From Liopterus haemorrhoidalis (lineage: Eukaryota > Arthropoda > Insecta > Coleoptera > Dytiscidae): DNA of 64,000 nucleotides. The position numbers and the translations under genes are program-made. Positions 23,200 to 34,019 of the stretch are shown in pieces; within the stretch, counting starts at the first letter, position 1, and each line of letters starts with the position of its first letter. The notes under the pieces were generated by a model that saw only the letters and a list, made by a program, of their open reading frames with translations, did no database searches and had not been told where the DNA came from. Where the stretch lies: NCBI GenBank assembly GCA_963971575.1, contig OZ020623.1:16060980-16124979 (forward strand). Reading direction: 5' to 3'.

Positions 23200-24050
23200 A
23201 CTTCCTCAAAATAGGGGCATAGGTGTGAGGAGGTTAATGACGATATCAAGTGGAGGATGAAGATATTTGATACCATAGTGAAGAGTATCCTCATGTACGG
23301 AGTGGAGATTTGGGGATGGAAGAAATGAGAGATGATGAAAAGGGTACAAGTCCATCTACATGAGATGGACATTGGGGATAGACAGAACGACACCAGGTTA
23401 TATTGGGAGAGATGAAATAATGGGAAAAGCTGAGAGTGGGTGCCGGAGCAAGGGCAATGAAATATGAAGAGAAAGTTAGAAGGAAAGAGAGAAGAAAAAT
23501 ACTAAGGGAATGGTGGGAAAAACGAATGAAGGAAGAAAAAAAAGGCAAATTGTCGGTATGGGGCGAGACAAGAAAAGAATACTTTTGGAGGTGTGGTATG
23601 GAGATAAGAGTGATAGGAATACCGAGATACCTGAAGGGGAAAAGAGGAAGATCAGGCGGTATAGTCAAGAGTATAGCGAGGTTAAGATGTGGCAACGAAA
23701 AGAGGAACAACAGGTACTGGGCAAATCCAGAGGACACTCTTTGTGGAATGTGCAAGGAAGAAGAGGAAACCTTGGAGCATTTAGCGAAAAGATGCAGAGA
23801 GATGACAGTCTAGGAGGAGAGATAAAGGAACTGATGCGTGAGGAAGGCAAGAGGAAAAGATGGGTGAGAGGACTGAAGGCAAGAAGGAATGAGATAGAAG
23901 AGGGAAGCCGAAAGGAGAATAGTAAGTAAGAGTGGGACACTAGAAGAAGAACAAAGAACTGATGAATGAGGAATGCAAGGAAAAAAGATGGGCGAGAGAA
24001 CTGAATGCAAGGTTTACCTGAAGGTGGAAATATCGGGCCTTAGATATATT
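23200..24050 (+). pseudogene. LINE ORF2 C-terminal region
   Basis: A purine-rich sense strand. Frames joined over several shifts give WRMKIFDTIVKSILMYGVEI and WGWKK, a polymerase-thumb block common in LINEs, then AMKYEEKVRRKERRKILREW, EYFWRCGMEIRVIGIPRYL and ending near NNRYWANPEDTLCGMCKEEE with ETLEHLAKRC, a CxxC..H..C finger. The fingers and palm of the polymerase are missing. The clade is uncertain (R1 or related); similar ends are common in hymenopteran and hemipteran LINEs. Confidence 0.6.
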
Positions 24051-24203
24051 TAATTTTAGTTTCCTACCAAGTTATCTTTCAAGACTTTAGGTACACTGGA
24101 TCCTCTTACCTGAAAATGAAAACAAGAATTAGTTACCAAATTATTGGAATACTTTATATCAGTAATTTTTTCATACAGAATTATTATACAAAGTAATTTT
24201 TTT

Positions 24204-25314
24204 AGGGTTTTGTAGGTATGACCAAAAACCCTAATACCGTCATTTTGTCGTCTGTCTGTCTGTCTGTCTGTTCAGTAAAAATTGTAGCCAAACGGCTAAA
24301 CGTAGAGAGTTGAAATTTGGCATGCTTATACAACTCTTTGACCCGCACAAAGGAAAAAATAAAATATCACCATAAAAATATAAGAAAATATGGGCTCATC
24401 GAAAAAAATATGTTTTTTAAATTCTGAGTAGGGTATCAAATGAAAGCCCTTAGTACGTGGATTAATGACCAAATTTAATTTTTGCAAAATAGATTATTTT
24501 GATGCGATTTATGCCAAAAATGTACAAAAAAAATGTCTCACTCCCTGTAAGCCAGAGGGCGTAATTTAAAAATCTGAAAAAATTCTAAGCAATGAACATT
24601 GGTGTGAACCGGAATAGTAAGAATTTTTGATCAGATTATGTTTTCGGAAAATAACGCATTTTTTTATTTTCTTGTTAACGATGTAAAATATTTAATACGT
24701 TATGTAGCACAGTAAACCAGTAAGCGTTTATAGTCTAATGGTTAGCCTTCTCACTTACTAAGCTGCAAACTAGGGTTCACTTCCGGGCTGGAGACAAAAT
24801 TATTTTTTGTTTTTTTTTCGTTTTTATATTTTGTTTAAATTATTTTGTCAAAATTCTAGTTATATTTTGGCAAATGTTGCATTTAATTTTTAAAAGCGTA
24901 AATTTCATAACCAGTGGGAAATGTTGGAATTATAATTTAATTCTATGTTTCAATGTATACAAAATCAGAGGGGCGGAGCATATGATTTAAAACAAACAAT
25001 GGAAGCTATAGGCGCATTTTTTAAAATCCTTATGAACCTTGCTATATATATAAAAAAAAAACTGCATATATTTAGAAACCTAAGTAATGGTATTAGGCAT
25101 TCGAATTAAAATTAACAAAACTAATATTTTAATATAAAACTTGTTTTTAAAGCTCTTAGATTAACAGATGATAAATTATTTTTAAAACATCGTTAATTTT
25201 GCCGTGATTACTACAAAGCAAAATTCGTTCTACAGACTCAGCATGCCGCCTTCACTTATTATTATATATACTTGCAAAACCCTGCAATGTGTGAAAATAC
25301 GCACTTCGCATCAA
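24204..25314 (+). mobile_element. Repeat family R-3, copy a (Helentron-like, with tRNA-like module)
   Basis: Starts AGGGTTTTGTAGGTATGACC, followed by a GTCT simple-repeat tract and TTGAAATTTGGCATGC. Near the other end is TACTTGCAAAACCCTG, the inverted partner of the start, then a GTGTGAAAATACGCAC hairpin. A 5' terminal repeat whose partner is internal to a 3' hairpin, plus a simple-repeat tract and T-rich flanks, resembles Helentron-associated (DINE-1-like) elements. A tRNA-like segment lies about 530 bp from the start. Confidence 0.55.
24731..24784 (+). other. tRNA-like module in R-3 copy a
   Basis: TAGTCTAATGGTTAG fits a tRNA A box and GGGTTCACTTCC a B box about 28 bases later. Folding is imperfect, so a working tRNA is unlikely; an internal pol III promoter or a tRNA relic is likelier. 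Confidence 0.5.
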
Positions 25315-26110
25315 ATTTTTTTTTTTTTTTTTATTGAAAATTCTATACATATAGAATTTATTTTTATAGTATAGATTTTATAAAATATATAACGCGGGGG
25401 GATATGATAAAGTAGTAATTATCAGTCGTTACAAAGAGTAATATTTTTAACTTGTTTATAACTTATTATTGGTATACATACGTGTATTTACCGATTTATT
25501 GTTAACGTACAATGAGTTAAAATTAAAAAATAAATAAATTTCATCGCCTCATGAACTTTTTTTGGAAATGTTGCTTGGCGCTGAGCGTGTTAAACAACTT
25601 TAAACTAGGTCTAACGGCCATAAATTTGACAGTGAAACACTTTCTGTGCGTCGTTTATAAAATAAATACCCAAGTTTTTGCGTGAGCTTCTAGAAGTTTT
25701 GATTACTCCGGTATTCAGTTAAAAAGGGTCTTCTCACCGTTAAATTGTATACAGTAGGGCAAAAACTACGACCCATAATATATGGAGTGAATATCAACTA
25801 GAGAGAGATTGTTAGCTTATCACTGGTATTCAGAAAATTGGTTTACTAAAGAAAAAACTAGGAGAAAAAAAGATGCGTTTTAGGAAAATTGAGATACACA
25901 AAAAAGGAAACACTCAATTCGATATTTAAATAGAGATTTTCGTTAAAAAATATGAAAATTTTAATTTATGAATTTAAAATTAGCTTGTTCAGATACAGTC
26001 CGAAAAGATATCACGTCGGCTATTGTTTATATCAGTTGCTATTGTTTTGCTACTGCTCAAAAACTGCTTGAAAAATTACAACACTTCATTTAACGTCACG
26101 TTCATTTTAC
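25315..26110. other. No gene seen
   Basis: AT-rich, with a T run at 25318-25333. No coding similarity or repeat ends recognised. Confidence 0.4.
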
Positions 26111-26114
26111 GGGG

Positions 26115-27560
26115 GAAGGTCAATAAGTCCTTACAAAACAATAGATAAACACATTATTTTGGGTTGATTCGTTCTTATTTCTCAACATAGTCTCCTTTTA
26201 GCTCGATATACTTCGCCCAGCGTTTCTACAACTTTTTCAAACCATCCAAAAAGTAAGATTCCGGAAGGCCCTCAAAATAGGCATCTGTTCGGCGATGGCC
26301 TTTTTGATCGACGTAAATCTTTTTCCGGCGGGAGATTTCTTCATAGACCGGGAGCTCATGACATTTTTGGTCTCCGATTTCACACAGCATGCCTTTTGGA
26401 GGAGAGAATATTTACCCTGCGACAACAAAAAAGGGATGCACAAAAGCACAAAAATTTTGTGTTTAAGTGGAAATGCAATTTTCCCTATGACCGGAAAGCG
26501 TGCAGGGGTCTAGTACCATCCCTTTTTTGTTGTCACAGGGTAAATATTCTCTCCTCCAAAAGGCATGCTGTATGAAATCGGAGACCAAACACTGTCATGA
26601 GCTCACGGTCTATTATGTTTGGAAACAGGAAACAGGTTGCTGGGGGCAAAATCTGGATGCGGGTAACATTTCGAAGCGTAATTCATACATTTTCGTCATC
26701 GAAACCCTACAAATGTGCATCCGTGTATTATCTTGATGGATGAGTACTTTTTTCTTGGCCAAATGTGAGCGTTTTTTTCTTGATTTCTTCGCTCAATCGG
26801 TCCAGTAATAACGCATAATACTCTGCATTTATCGTTCGTCCTTTTTCCAAGTAGTCAATGTGGATGATTTCGCGCCCACTCAAAAAAACCGTGCCCAACA
26901 TCTTGCTGGACGATTTCACCGTATTCGCCTTCTTTGGAACAGGGTGCCTCCAGAAACCCACTGTTTTGACTGTTCCTTTTTCTCTGGAGTGTAGTGGTGA
27001 ATCCATATTTCATCAACGATTATGTATCGACGCAGAAAAAAATAGGACTGCGACGGAAAAGCGCCCACACGATTGCGTATATTCTCCACTGTCAACAAAC
27101 GTGGCATCCATATTGTCGATATCTTTTTTATACACAATTTTTCGAGCAAAATTGTTACTACTGAACCATGTGATATGCCTGTGGCTTCAAAAGTTCGCGC
27201 TCTTTGACTCATTGATCATTCAAGACCATATCATGGATTTTGAAAATCAATTCTGGCATAGGTACCTCAAGTGGACGTCCTGAACGATGCTCATTACGGG
27301 TGGATGTACGACCACGTATAAACTCATTCATCCAATTGTAAACAGTTTAAAATGTTGGTGAAGATGTGCCATGAACTCAGCTTTGATTTCTTTCAGTGTT
27401 TTGCGTTTCAAATGAAAGTGTTTAATCACTGCACGTAGCTCGTTTTTTCCATTCGAAAATAAGAAAAATTGTTTGTTTCAATCGATTGTAAAAATGAAAC
27501 CATGCTAAAGATATGGCTGAAAGTTTAACAGCAGTCTATCGATAGATGGTACTGTCCAGA
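26115..27560 (-). pseudogene. Mariner transposase relic with internal inverted duplication
   Basis: From right to left: ELRAVIKHFHLKRKTLKEIK, NEFIRGRTSTRNEHRSGRP, ISHGSVVTILLEKL, IIVDEIWIHHYTPEKKEQSK (first Asp), YLEKGRTINAEYYALLLDRL, VLIHQDNTRMH (second Asp), and a tail KKAIAEQMPILRAF and KRW..YIELKGDYVEK-like. Frameshifts and stops throughout. The segment after the second Asp is interrupted by the inverted arms at 26346-26615. Confidence 0.78.
26346..26615. repeat. Inverted duplication inside the mariner relic
   Basis: The left arm (26346-26440), with GGTCTCCGATTTCACACAGC and GGAGAGAATATTTACCCTG, recurs inverted at about 26520-26615 with a few mismatches. The spacer is about 75 bp. Either a rearrangement of mariner sequence or a small inverted-repeat insertion. 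Confidence 0.75.
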
Positions 27561-27564
27561 AACA

Positions 27565-28285
27565 GATTTGTTTCGATACTACTAGGGCTATCTCATACAA
27601 ATTCTAAATTTAAAATTAAAGAAGGTTTTTCGGGAAACTCTAGGAGATATGGTTAGTTGTTTGAAAATGTAGGTACTGTCCAACTAATTTAGTCCCCGAC
27701 AGTTATAAAAACTGCTTGATATTCATAAAAAGAAAATTGCACTACAGGCCTGTTATCGAAAATAGTCCGAGCTACGTGAAATCTTAATTCTATATCAGAG
27801 GAAAAAGAAACATTTTTCATTTTTTTAAATTTCCCAGTAAATATTTATGATTTTTAAATGTTCAAATAACCATAACAGTTATTTTGTTACATTTTATTCA
27901 AGTATTAAAAAATCTGAGTCGTTATAAAGTGAAGCCATTAAATTTAATGGTAAGTGTTACGTTAAAAGGTGAAGTTAGCAAGTGCTTTCTTACGAAACAA
28001 AAGTGTACATCTCGTTACATAAAAGCGCTGAATCGTGCAGCCATTGTACTCGGTGTTCAAAATGAACAGCGCTGCTAAAGAATTGTCAGGAAAACAACAA
28101 CGGTTTCAATCTAGGTTTTCAAAAAAATGATCTATTGTCTAATCACGAAATAACTTAGACAAATTTACTACTATTCCAAACGTTGAAGCGGACCTAGATT
28201 TCGAAATCTATAGGAGGTTGCATTGAAAGCCACTGTTCACGTGTAGATGGCTAAAATTCAGACGCCATCCTTTGTTTAAACAAGT
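27565..28285. other. No gene seen
   Basis: AT-rich sequence between two mariner relics. A 64-codon frame (27884-28078) has no recognised similarity. Confidence 0.4.
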
Positions 28286-28289
28286 GCTT

Positions 28290-30360
28290 TTCTATAACCG
28301 AATTAAAATGGAAGGCGGTAAGTTGTTTTTCGGATGTGTACTTCTGCACTAATTTGATTTGAAAAAAGGTGCAGCTGAAGCTCGCAGATTTCTTATGAAA
28401 ACTTATAATGAATATGCTCCATCGGAAAAAGTATGTAGAGATTGGTTTCGACGATTCAAGAGTTGTGATTTTGACGTTTACGACAAACAACTGTCAATGA
28501 AAAAGTTCGAAGATGAACAACTGCAAGTTCTATTGGAAAAAAACCAAACTTGATAAACCAACTAATTCACGACGTTTACAAGTCATTTGAAAGATACATA
28601 AACAGGGAGATGGCTGACACATTCAAACAACGGCCAAGTCAATTGGAAAATATCAAAGATGAACAACTGCAAGCTCTATTAGAAAAAAAAAAACAGCTCA
28701 AACACTCAAAGAATTGGCTGAACAACTCAAAGTCGGTAAATGAACCATTTCACGATAGTTAAAAGCCATGGGAAAGATCCAAAAAGAAGGGAGATGGCTG
28801 CCACATTCAAACAACGGCCAGGTCAATTGAAAAATATCAAAGATCAACAACTGCAAGCACTATTGGAAGAAGACCTCTTAAAACAATTAAAGAATTGGTT
28901 CAAAAAATCCTTAGAAAATCAACCAAATCAACCAATACCTGCCCAAAACCTCCTTGGCTCTTGCATCCTCCATTATCAGACCTAGAACTTTCTAGATATC
29001 CCAAAAGCAGTACTCTTTCCGCGGAGTATCAGGTTCTGTTTAGAGAAATGTGAAATAAATACAAAAACCATAAATTCTTATATATGGATGGATCAAGAAC
29101 AGAAGAGAAAACTGGTTCACAGAAGATTCGACCACTAAATATCGCCTTCCAGACCTAATAACTAACTTCACGGCTGAGCACTACGGCCTTCTACTTGCGC
29201 TTGAATACATCGAACAAGACCAATCACGGCAATATGTCATCTGTACAGATTACTTAAGTAGTATCCAGAAAATTTCAACACCATTCAGCACCGACCCTCT
29301 CATTCAAGAAATCCAAAACAGAATCCATAATATCTTAAAAGAAAAAATAATCATTTAAATGTGGATTCCCTCGCATGTTGGCATAATGAGGAATGAAAAA
29401 CCTGACCAAGCAGCATGAGAAGCCGACATACTACTGACCGTAAAAATTCCTCACTACGATATCCAGAGCCATATTAAATCCGCCTTCGCTACAAAATGGA
29501 ACACAGATTGACGACTTACAACAAATAACAAATTAAGAACACAAACATCAAACTGGAAACACTTCGGAAATAGAAAAGACCAGATTGTCATCACTCGCCT
29601 ACGGATCGGACACACCCGCTTAACCCATAAGTACTTATTCGAAAGAATAAACCAAGAAATCTGCGATCAGTGTAACGTGCCAATTACAGTGAAACACATC
29701 CTGTTACAGTGTATTAAATACAGTGCTCAGAGACAACAGTGTAAGATCCAGGACCATCTACAGAAAGCTCTAGAAAACTCTTTTGGCACAATAAAAAATG
29801 TTTTGAATTATGTAAAAACCACCAATTTATATAACCAATTATAAATGTATCATTATGCACATTACGTAATACTATACGACTTGGGCACTAATAGTCTTGT
29901 AACTGAAGTGCCGTTAAACTTTTTAAATAAAAAAAAAAAAAATCAACCATTTCACAATGTTTACAGTCCATGGGAAAGATCCAGAAAGAAGGGAGATGGC
30001 TGCCACATTGAGAGAAAATGCCATTGCTAATCGTTTAAACATCTCGATTTGCTTGCAAGGCATAAAAAGAAGAAGTTTCTTGTGGCGTATAGTAACCGGT
30101 GAAAATTTATTTCGATAACTCGAAACGCAAGAAATCATGACTCTCTATTTGGTGGGATATAGAGTGTGTCGTTTATTATGAGCTGTTAAAATCAAAGGAA
30201 ACAATCACCGCCAAACGTTATCGACAACAGTAGGAGCATTTAAATGATAATTTATTGCGAAAATTACCATCAATTTTATCAAATCTCCAGAAAGTGCTTC
30301 TTCTCCATGACAATCCTCGGTTCCATGTTTCTATAGCCGTGGAACAAACACTGATGCATA
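28290..30360 (+). pseudogene. Mariner (cecropia-like) relic with triplicated segment, split by a LINE
   Basis: Starts KKGAAEARRFLMKTYNEYAP and VCRDWFRRFKSCDFDVYD (first HTH). A unit of about 180 bp, from QRPGQLKNIKDQQLQALLEE to the GGGAGATGGCTGCC end, occurs three times in tandem (from about 28488, 28621 and 28803). The third unit is interrupted by a LINE (28925-29941). It then continues through KRRSFLWRIV, VYYELLKSKETI, and LLHDNPRFHVSIAVEQTLM (second Asp), where it breaks off. Same family as 14990-16985. Confidence 0.75.
28925..29941 (+). pseudogene. LINE with RNase H and zinc knuckle, inserted in mariner
   Basis: After several frame corrections it reads YLYMDGSRTEEKTG (RNase H first Asp), TNFTAEHYGLLLALEYIEQ (Glu), QYVICTDYLSSIQ (Asp), WIPSHVGIMRNEKPDQAA (His and Asp), then VITRLRIGHTRLTHKYL and CDQCNVPITVKHILLQCIKY. 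Stops are common. The end is a run of A. The 9-bp AATCAACCA on both sides is the likely target duplication. It is 5'-truncated upstream of RNase H. Confidence 0.78.
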
Positions 30361-30461
30361 ACGAAATTTAAAAAATTAAATATGCCAATGTACATGGAAA
30401 CTGCTTAATAATCATAAAAATAATAATTTGAATAAATAACTCTACAGATGTATTGCATATA

Positions 30462-31025
30462 ACGGGTGTTTTTTTTAGAGGTATAGAACTTTAAATTGCA
30501 ATAAAACAACGATGGATTATTCGACTGACATGATTTTTTTTTTATTCGAAAGATAATCTTGTGGCATTACATTAAATCATACCAACAAGACGGCGCAACA
30601 TGTCACACAGCTCGTGCCACAATCGATTTATTGAAAGACACGTTTGGTGACCGCCTAATTTCACGTTTTGGACCTGTGAATTGGCCTCCAAGATCTTGTG
30701 ATTTAACACCGCTGGACTACTTTCTGTGGGGCTATGTAAAGTCATTGGTCTATGCGGATAAGCCACAAACGCTTGACCATTTGGAAGACAACATTCGCCG
30801 TGTTATTGCCGATATGCGGCCACAAATGTTGGAAAAAGTCATCGAAAATTGGACGTCCAGATTGGACTACATCCGAGCCAGCCGTGGCGGTCATATGCCA
30901 GAAATCATATTTAAAATGTAATGCCACAAGATTATCTTTCGAATAAAAAAAAATTCATGTCAATCGAATAATCCATCGTTGTTTTATTGCAATTTAAAGT
31001 TCTATACCTCTAAAAAAACACCCAT
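30462..31025 (+). mobile_element. Deletion derivative of a DD41D mariner with 112-bp terminal repeats
   Basis: TA (30460-30461, 31026-31027) flanks inverted repeats of about 112 bp that start A(C/T)GGGTGTTTTTTTTAG and match almost base for base. The left repeat runs straight into the second half of a transposase frame. About 560 bp in total, where a full element would be about 1.3-1.5 kb. It could be moved only by a transposase from another copy. Confidence 0.82.
30571..30921 (+). pseudogene. C-terminal third of DD41D transposase
   Basis: It reads YQQDGATCHTARATIDLL (second catalytic Asp), FGPVNWPPRSCDLTPLDYFL (third Asp), GYVKSLVYADKPQTLDHLED and ends EIIFKM. 41 residues lie between the two Asp residues. 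The first Asp and both helix-turn-helices are deleted, although the remaining frame is open. Similar to, but clearly different from, the intact protein at 2019-3104. Confidence 0.82.
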
Positions 31026-31029
31026 TACA

Positions 31030-31430
31030 TCTTTAGGCCTTTTAAATTTAAAATTTTATCACAAATTATACATTTTAGTTGATTACAGTTATATAAGATG
31101 TTGAATATTGTCCTTCTCTGAGAGTAAAATTTAGTTAACCTAGAAAATACCACTCATTTCTTGAAGGTATACTTCAATCGATATAATGAAGTAGTGAAGT
31201 GCTCTTCAGGGGACAAGCTAAGTTTTCGGAAGTGCGTTGGACGATCCACCATTAAGAATTCTCTTCACAAAATTCTTTATTACAACAGCTGACTTGAATT
31301 TTTATCAAAAACATTTTTACCTTTATTTTATAATAAAAAATCAGTTAAATATATTATAAGATAGATTAATAATTTAATGAATATTAGGAACAAAAGTCAA
31401 TAACAGAAAAATTGCTGTCTATTTTTTATT
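31030..31430. other. No gene seen
   Basis: AT-rich, nothing recognised on either strand. Confidence 0.4.
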
Positions 31431-31433
31431 TAT

Positions 31434-31567
31434 TATTTTATTTATTTCACTTTTATGGCTTTTGTAACTTAGGCAATTAGCCAGTAATTTTTCGTTTTGA
31501 AAATTCCATGCCTGAACAAGATTTGACCCCGAGACCTTAGCAACGCAGGGCACGTTGTTATCGCTGC
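31434..31567 (-). repeat. tRNA-derived SINE, family S2 copy (minus strand)
   Basis: On the minus strand: GCGTTGCTAAGGTCTCGGGG then TCAAATCTTGTTCAGGCATG, AATTTTC and CTGGCTAATTGCC..GCCATAAAA. This matches the better copy at 56099-56288, whose B box is GGGTTCAAATCCC. The A box is decayed here. Confidence 0.6.
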
Positions 31568-31639
31568 ATTTTTACAAATACATTTAAAAAATATATTCTT
31601 TTCTTTCTACACATATTTGTTTATATTTCTCCCGCGATA

Positions 31640-31800
31640 TGTTTTAGCTGTATAAGCATGCCAAACTTCAACTTTATAAGTTCATCTGTTTGGCTGCAAT
31701 TTCTACCGAACAGACAGTCAATCAAATAGAGAAACAAACAGACAGTCACCTGAGTGGCGTTATAAGGATTTTTTGGTGGTCATATCTACAAAATCCTGAA
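31640..31800 (-). repeat. Diverged R-3 head fragment
   Basis: On the minus strand: AGGATTTTGTAGATATGACC, a degenerate GTCT/GTTT tract, CTGTTCGGTAGAAATTGCAG, and TTGAAGTTTGGCATGCTTAT. It matches the first 160 bp of R-3 copies at 24204, 38009 and 54879 with many changes. Confidence 0.6.
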
Positions 31801-31899
31801 AATGGAGTTATTACCAACTTCAGCATAAAATCAATCTCCAAAACACCTTACAACCTAACGTTAGAAAGGCTTAAGGACGTAAGCAAGTTTTAAAATAGA

Positions 31900-32605
31900 A
31901 AAGAAAAATGTAAAAAAAGAGTTTGTAAACAAAAGGCTGACAAGGCCTTTCTTCCATATTCCTGCTATTCATACATTCCAACAATAGAAATATAACTCCA
32001 TAGTAGATATTGACAAAAGCAGTGAATTGTTATGGATGCATCCAAACATTTGAGCTAAATTTATTACCTGTGTATTGCATTTTGGAAATGTATCATTAAT
32101 AATTTAATTATTATAAATCTAGGTGGATTATTCGAGATTTAGATGGGCATTAATTTGCAACTATTAATATTTTAGAGCGTAACTAATTTGTTCACTGTTC
32201 TGTGTTTATGGAGTCAAAAACAAGTAATATTTTTCTTATTTGAATTTTGAATTATTAATAGGTAACGAACATGGTGTTGTGCCTTATATCAAGGTATCTA
32301 TTTTAACATCAAAATTAGTATAAATACGAGGTGAACTTATAAAATATGGCTCGTGTGCTTTTGTTGATGGAACTAGAAATTGATATTTTGGCTCAGTTTG
32401 CGGAATTGGCACAGTTCGCAAAATCGGCCGAAACTTCGCGGCTTCACCGGTTCGCAAAAATTATAATCGATTTTCGATTAAACAGGTAGAAAATAATCGA
32501 TTATGAAAGAAAAAAAAAACATACACTGGCCGACTAAAAATTTCTTATATTTTAAAGGCTGATAAGAAATTGTTTAATTGTTATATTAGAAAACTACAAG
32601 TAATG
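31900..32605. other. No gene seen
   Basis: AT-rich. An AATCGATT-rich stretch at about 32463-32505 may belong to the MITE end described at 33880. Nothing coding recognised. Confidence 0.4.
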
Positions 32606-32616
32606 GAAGGTAATAC

Positions 32617-33029
32617 TAAAGTCACTAGATTATACAAAGTACCGCAACGGCGGCCATGCTGGGGTTAAAAATGTCACCAACACAAATGATGTTCAGTGAT
32701 TCCAACATTACAAAAATAAGAAACTATTTTTTATTTTAAACATTGTAATCACGATTTTTTTAATCAATTATTCTTTTAATTTTTATTATATAAAATGGAT
32801 ATAATATATAAATTTAAATTAAACTTAACCTTAAATATTCAAACCGCTGACAAAGAAGGTTATTAAATGAGAGCGAGAGAGGGAGATGTGACAGCGCAGA
32901 CGTAAACTTAAGAACGTAAAAATTGCTGCTTTAGTTAGCTTAATAAGGGAAGCAATGTTGCCAATCAAACCCTGGGGTCTGTCGGCTTCTTCAAAGGCTT
33001 GCGGTACTTTGTATAATCCAGTGACTTTA
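32617..33029. mobile_element. MITE with 8-bp target duplication
   Basis: Inverted ends TAAAGTCACTRGATTATAC, continuing AAAGTACCGCAA, about 31 bp with one mismatch, flanked by the exact direct repeat GGTAATAC (32609-32616, 33030-33037). An 8-bp duplication suggests a hAT- or P-type transposase in trans. No coding sequence. Confidence 0.78.
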
Positions 33030-33244
33030 GGTAATACAATGTCTGCATAAACAAATATTTTTTGTTGCTAATTAAACAGCTTGTAACAATAAATAATTCC
33101 TGTTTGAACGAAGACTGTATAATATCGCATATTAAGTTGGTAAATTATAGAACAAATATCTCAATGTTAAAAAAAAAAAAAATGCCGTTAGTTAGCCATA
33201 CTAGAGATTTATAAACTCCTACCAATATTTTTTTGTGCAATAAA

Positions 33245-33830
33245 AATAAAATGTGGCCGGAAGACGTTGTACGGGCTGCGCAATTATATGAAGACGGCCG
33301 CAGTATTTAAATATCGCTGGCGACCTCTATATAAAAAGCCTGATCCAAGAGCCACAAGCGCTGGAACTGACTGCGTCATTATATGAAGATAGCCGCAGTA
33401 TTGGAATATCACTGGTGTTTTGTATGTAGCTAAAAACTCTATTAATTATGCTATAAAACGTCATCAGCGAACAGCATCCATAAGCGCTCGAAACGACTGA
33501 TTTTTTACCCTAATTGTTCTACGCGATCGTGACTGGTCCGTCATTTCGAAGAAGATCGAAATTAAGCAATTTCATCCCGAACTGTCCAAAAACGATTGAG
33601 AAAACAAGCGCTTGTAACCAGAAGACTTGTAACTGGCGAGGCTTTACTCGGAAATTATCAAGTTGGAAAATTACGTTTCGCTCGTGAGCATTTGAACTGA
33701 TTGGACGCAAACTATAGCAGTATATTGTGCAGAAAAGGGTAGCGGTTGAGTTTAGTTCTCCAGATGGGCGAGAAGGAGTGCTGAAGGCCTAGTAATCTAG
33801 GGACTGTATTGAAAAGAAGATAGTAAAGTC
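33245..33830 (+). pseudogene. Tc3-like transposase N-terminal relic
   Basis: An HTH start MWPEDVVRAAQLYEDGRSI occurs, and a similar LYEDSRSIGISL piece recurs about 110 bp on. Later come VLRDRDWSVIS, TVQKRLRKQALVTRRL and VGKLRFAREHLN, then SSPDGREGV, matching the order of Tc3-type proteins up to the region of the first catalytic Asp. Stops and frameshifts; the second half is missing. Confidence 0.65.
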
Positions 33831-33879
33831 ATCTTCCGACCAGTGTTACAACAATACAACCAAGTAATTTCTTGAAAAT

Positions 33880-34016
33880 AAAATAAAGTTATCGATTAAT
33901 AAAAAATTAATCGATTAATTATTAATTGAAACCAAAAATATCATATGATTATTCGATTAACTGAAACAAAATAATCGATTATTTTAATCATTCTATTAAT
34001 CGTTGCCATCTCTAGT
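33880..34016. repeat. MITE end rich in AATCGATTA, hAT-like
   Basis: Repeated ATCGATTAAT words end in CGTTGCCATCTCTAG; the reverse complement CTAGAGATGGCAACG resembles a common hAT-type end (TAGAGATGGGCAA). The other end was not placed with confidence. Confidence 0.4.
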
Positions 34017-34019
34017 CTG

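Noticed and set aside
23291..24010. Ser/Leu/Pro-rich minus-strand frames
   Set aside because: Shadows of the purine-rich LINE coding strand on the plus strand.
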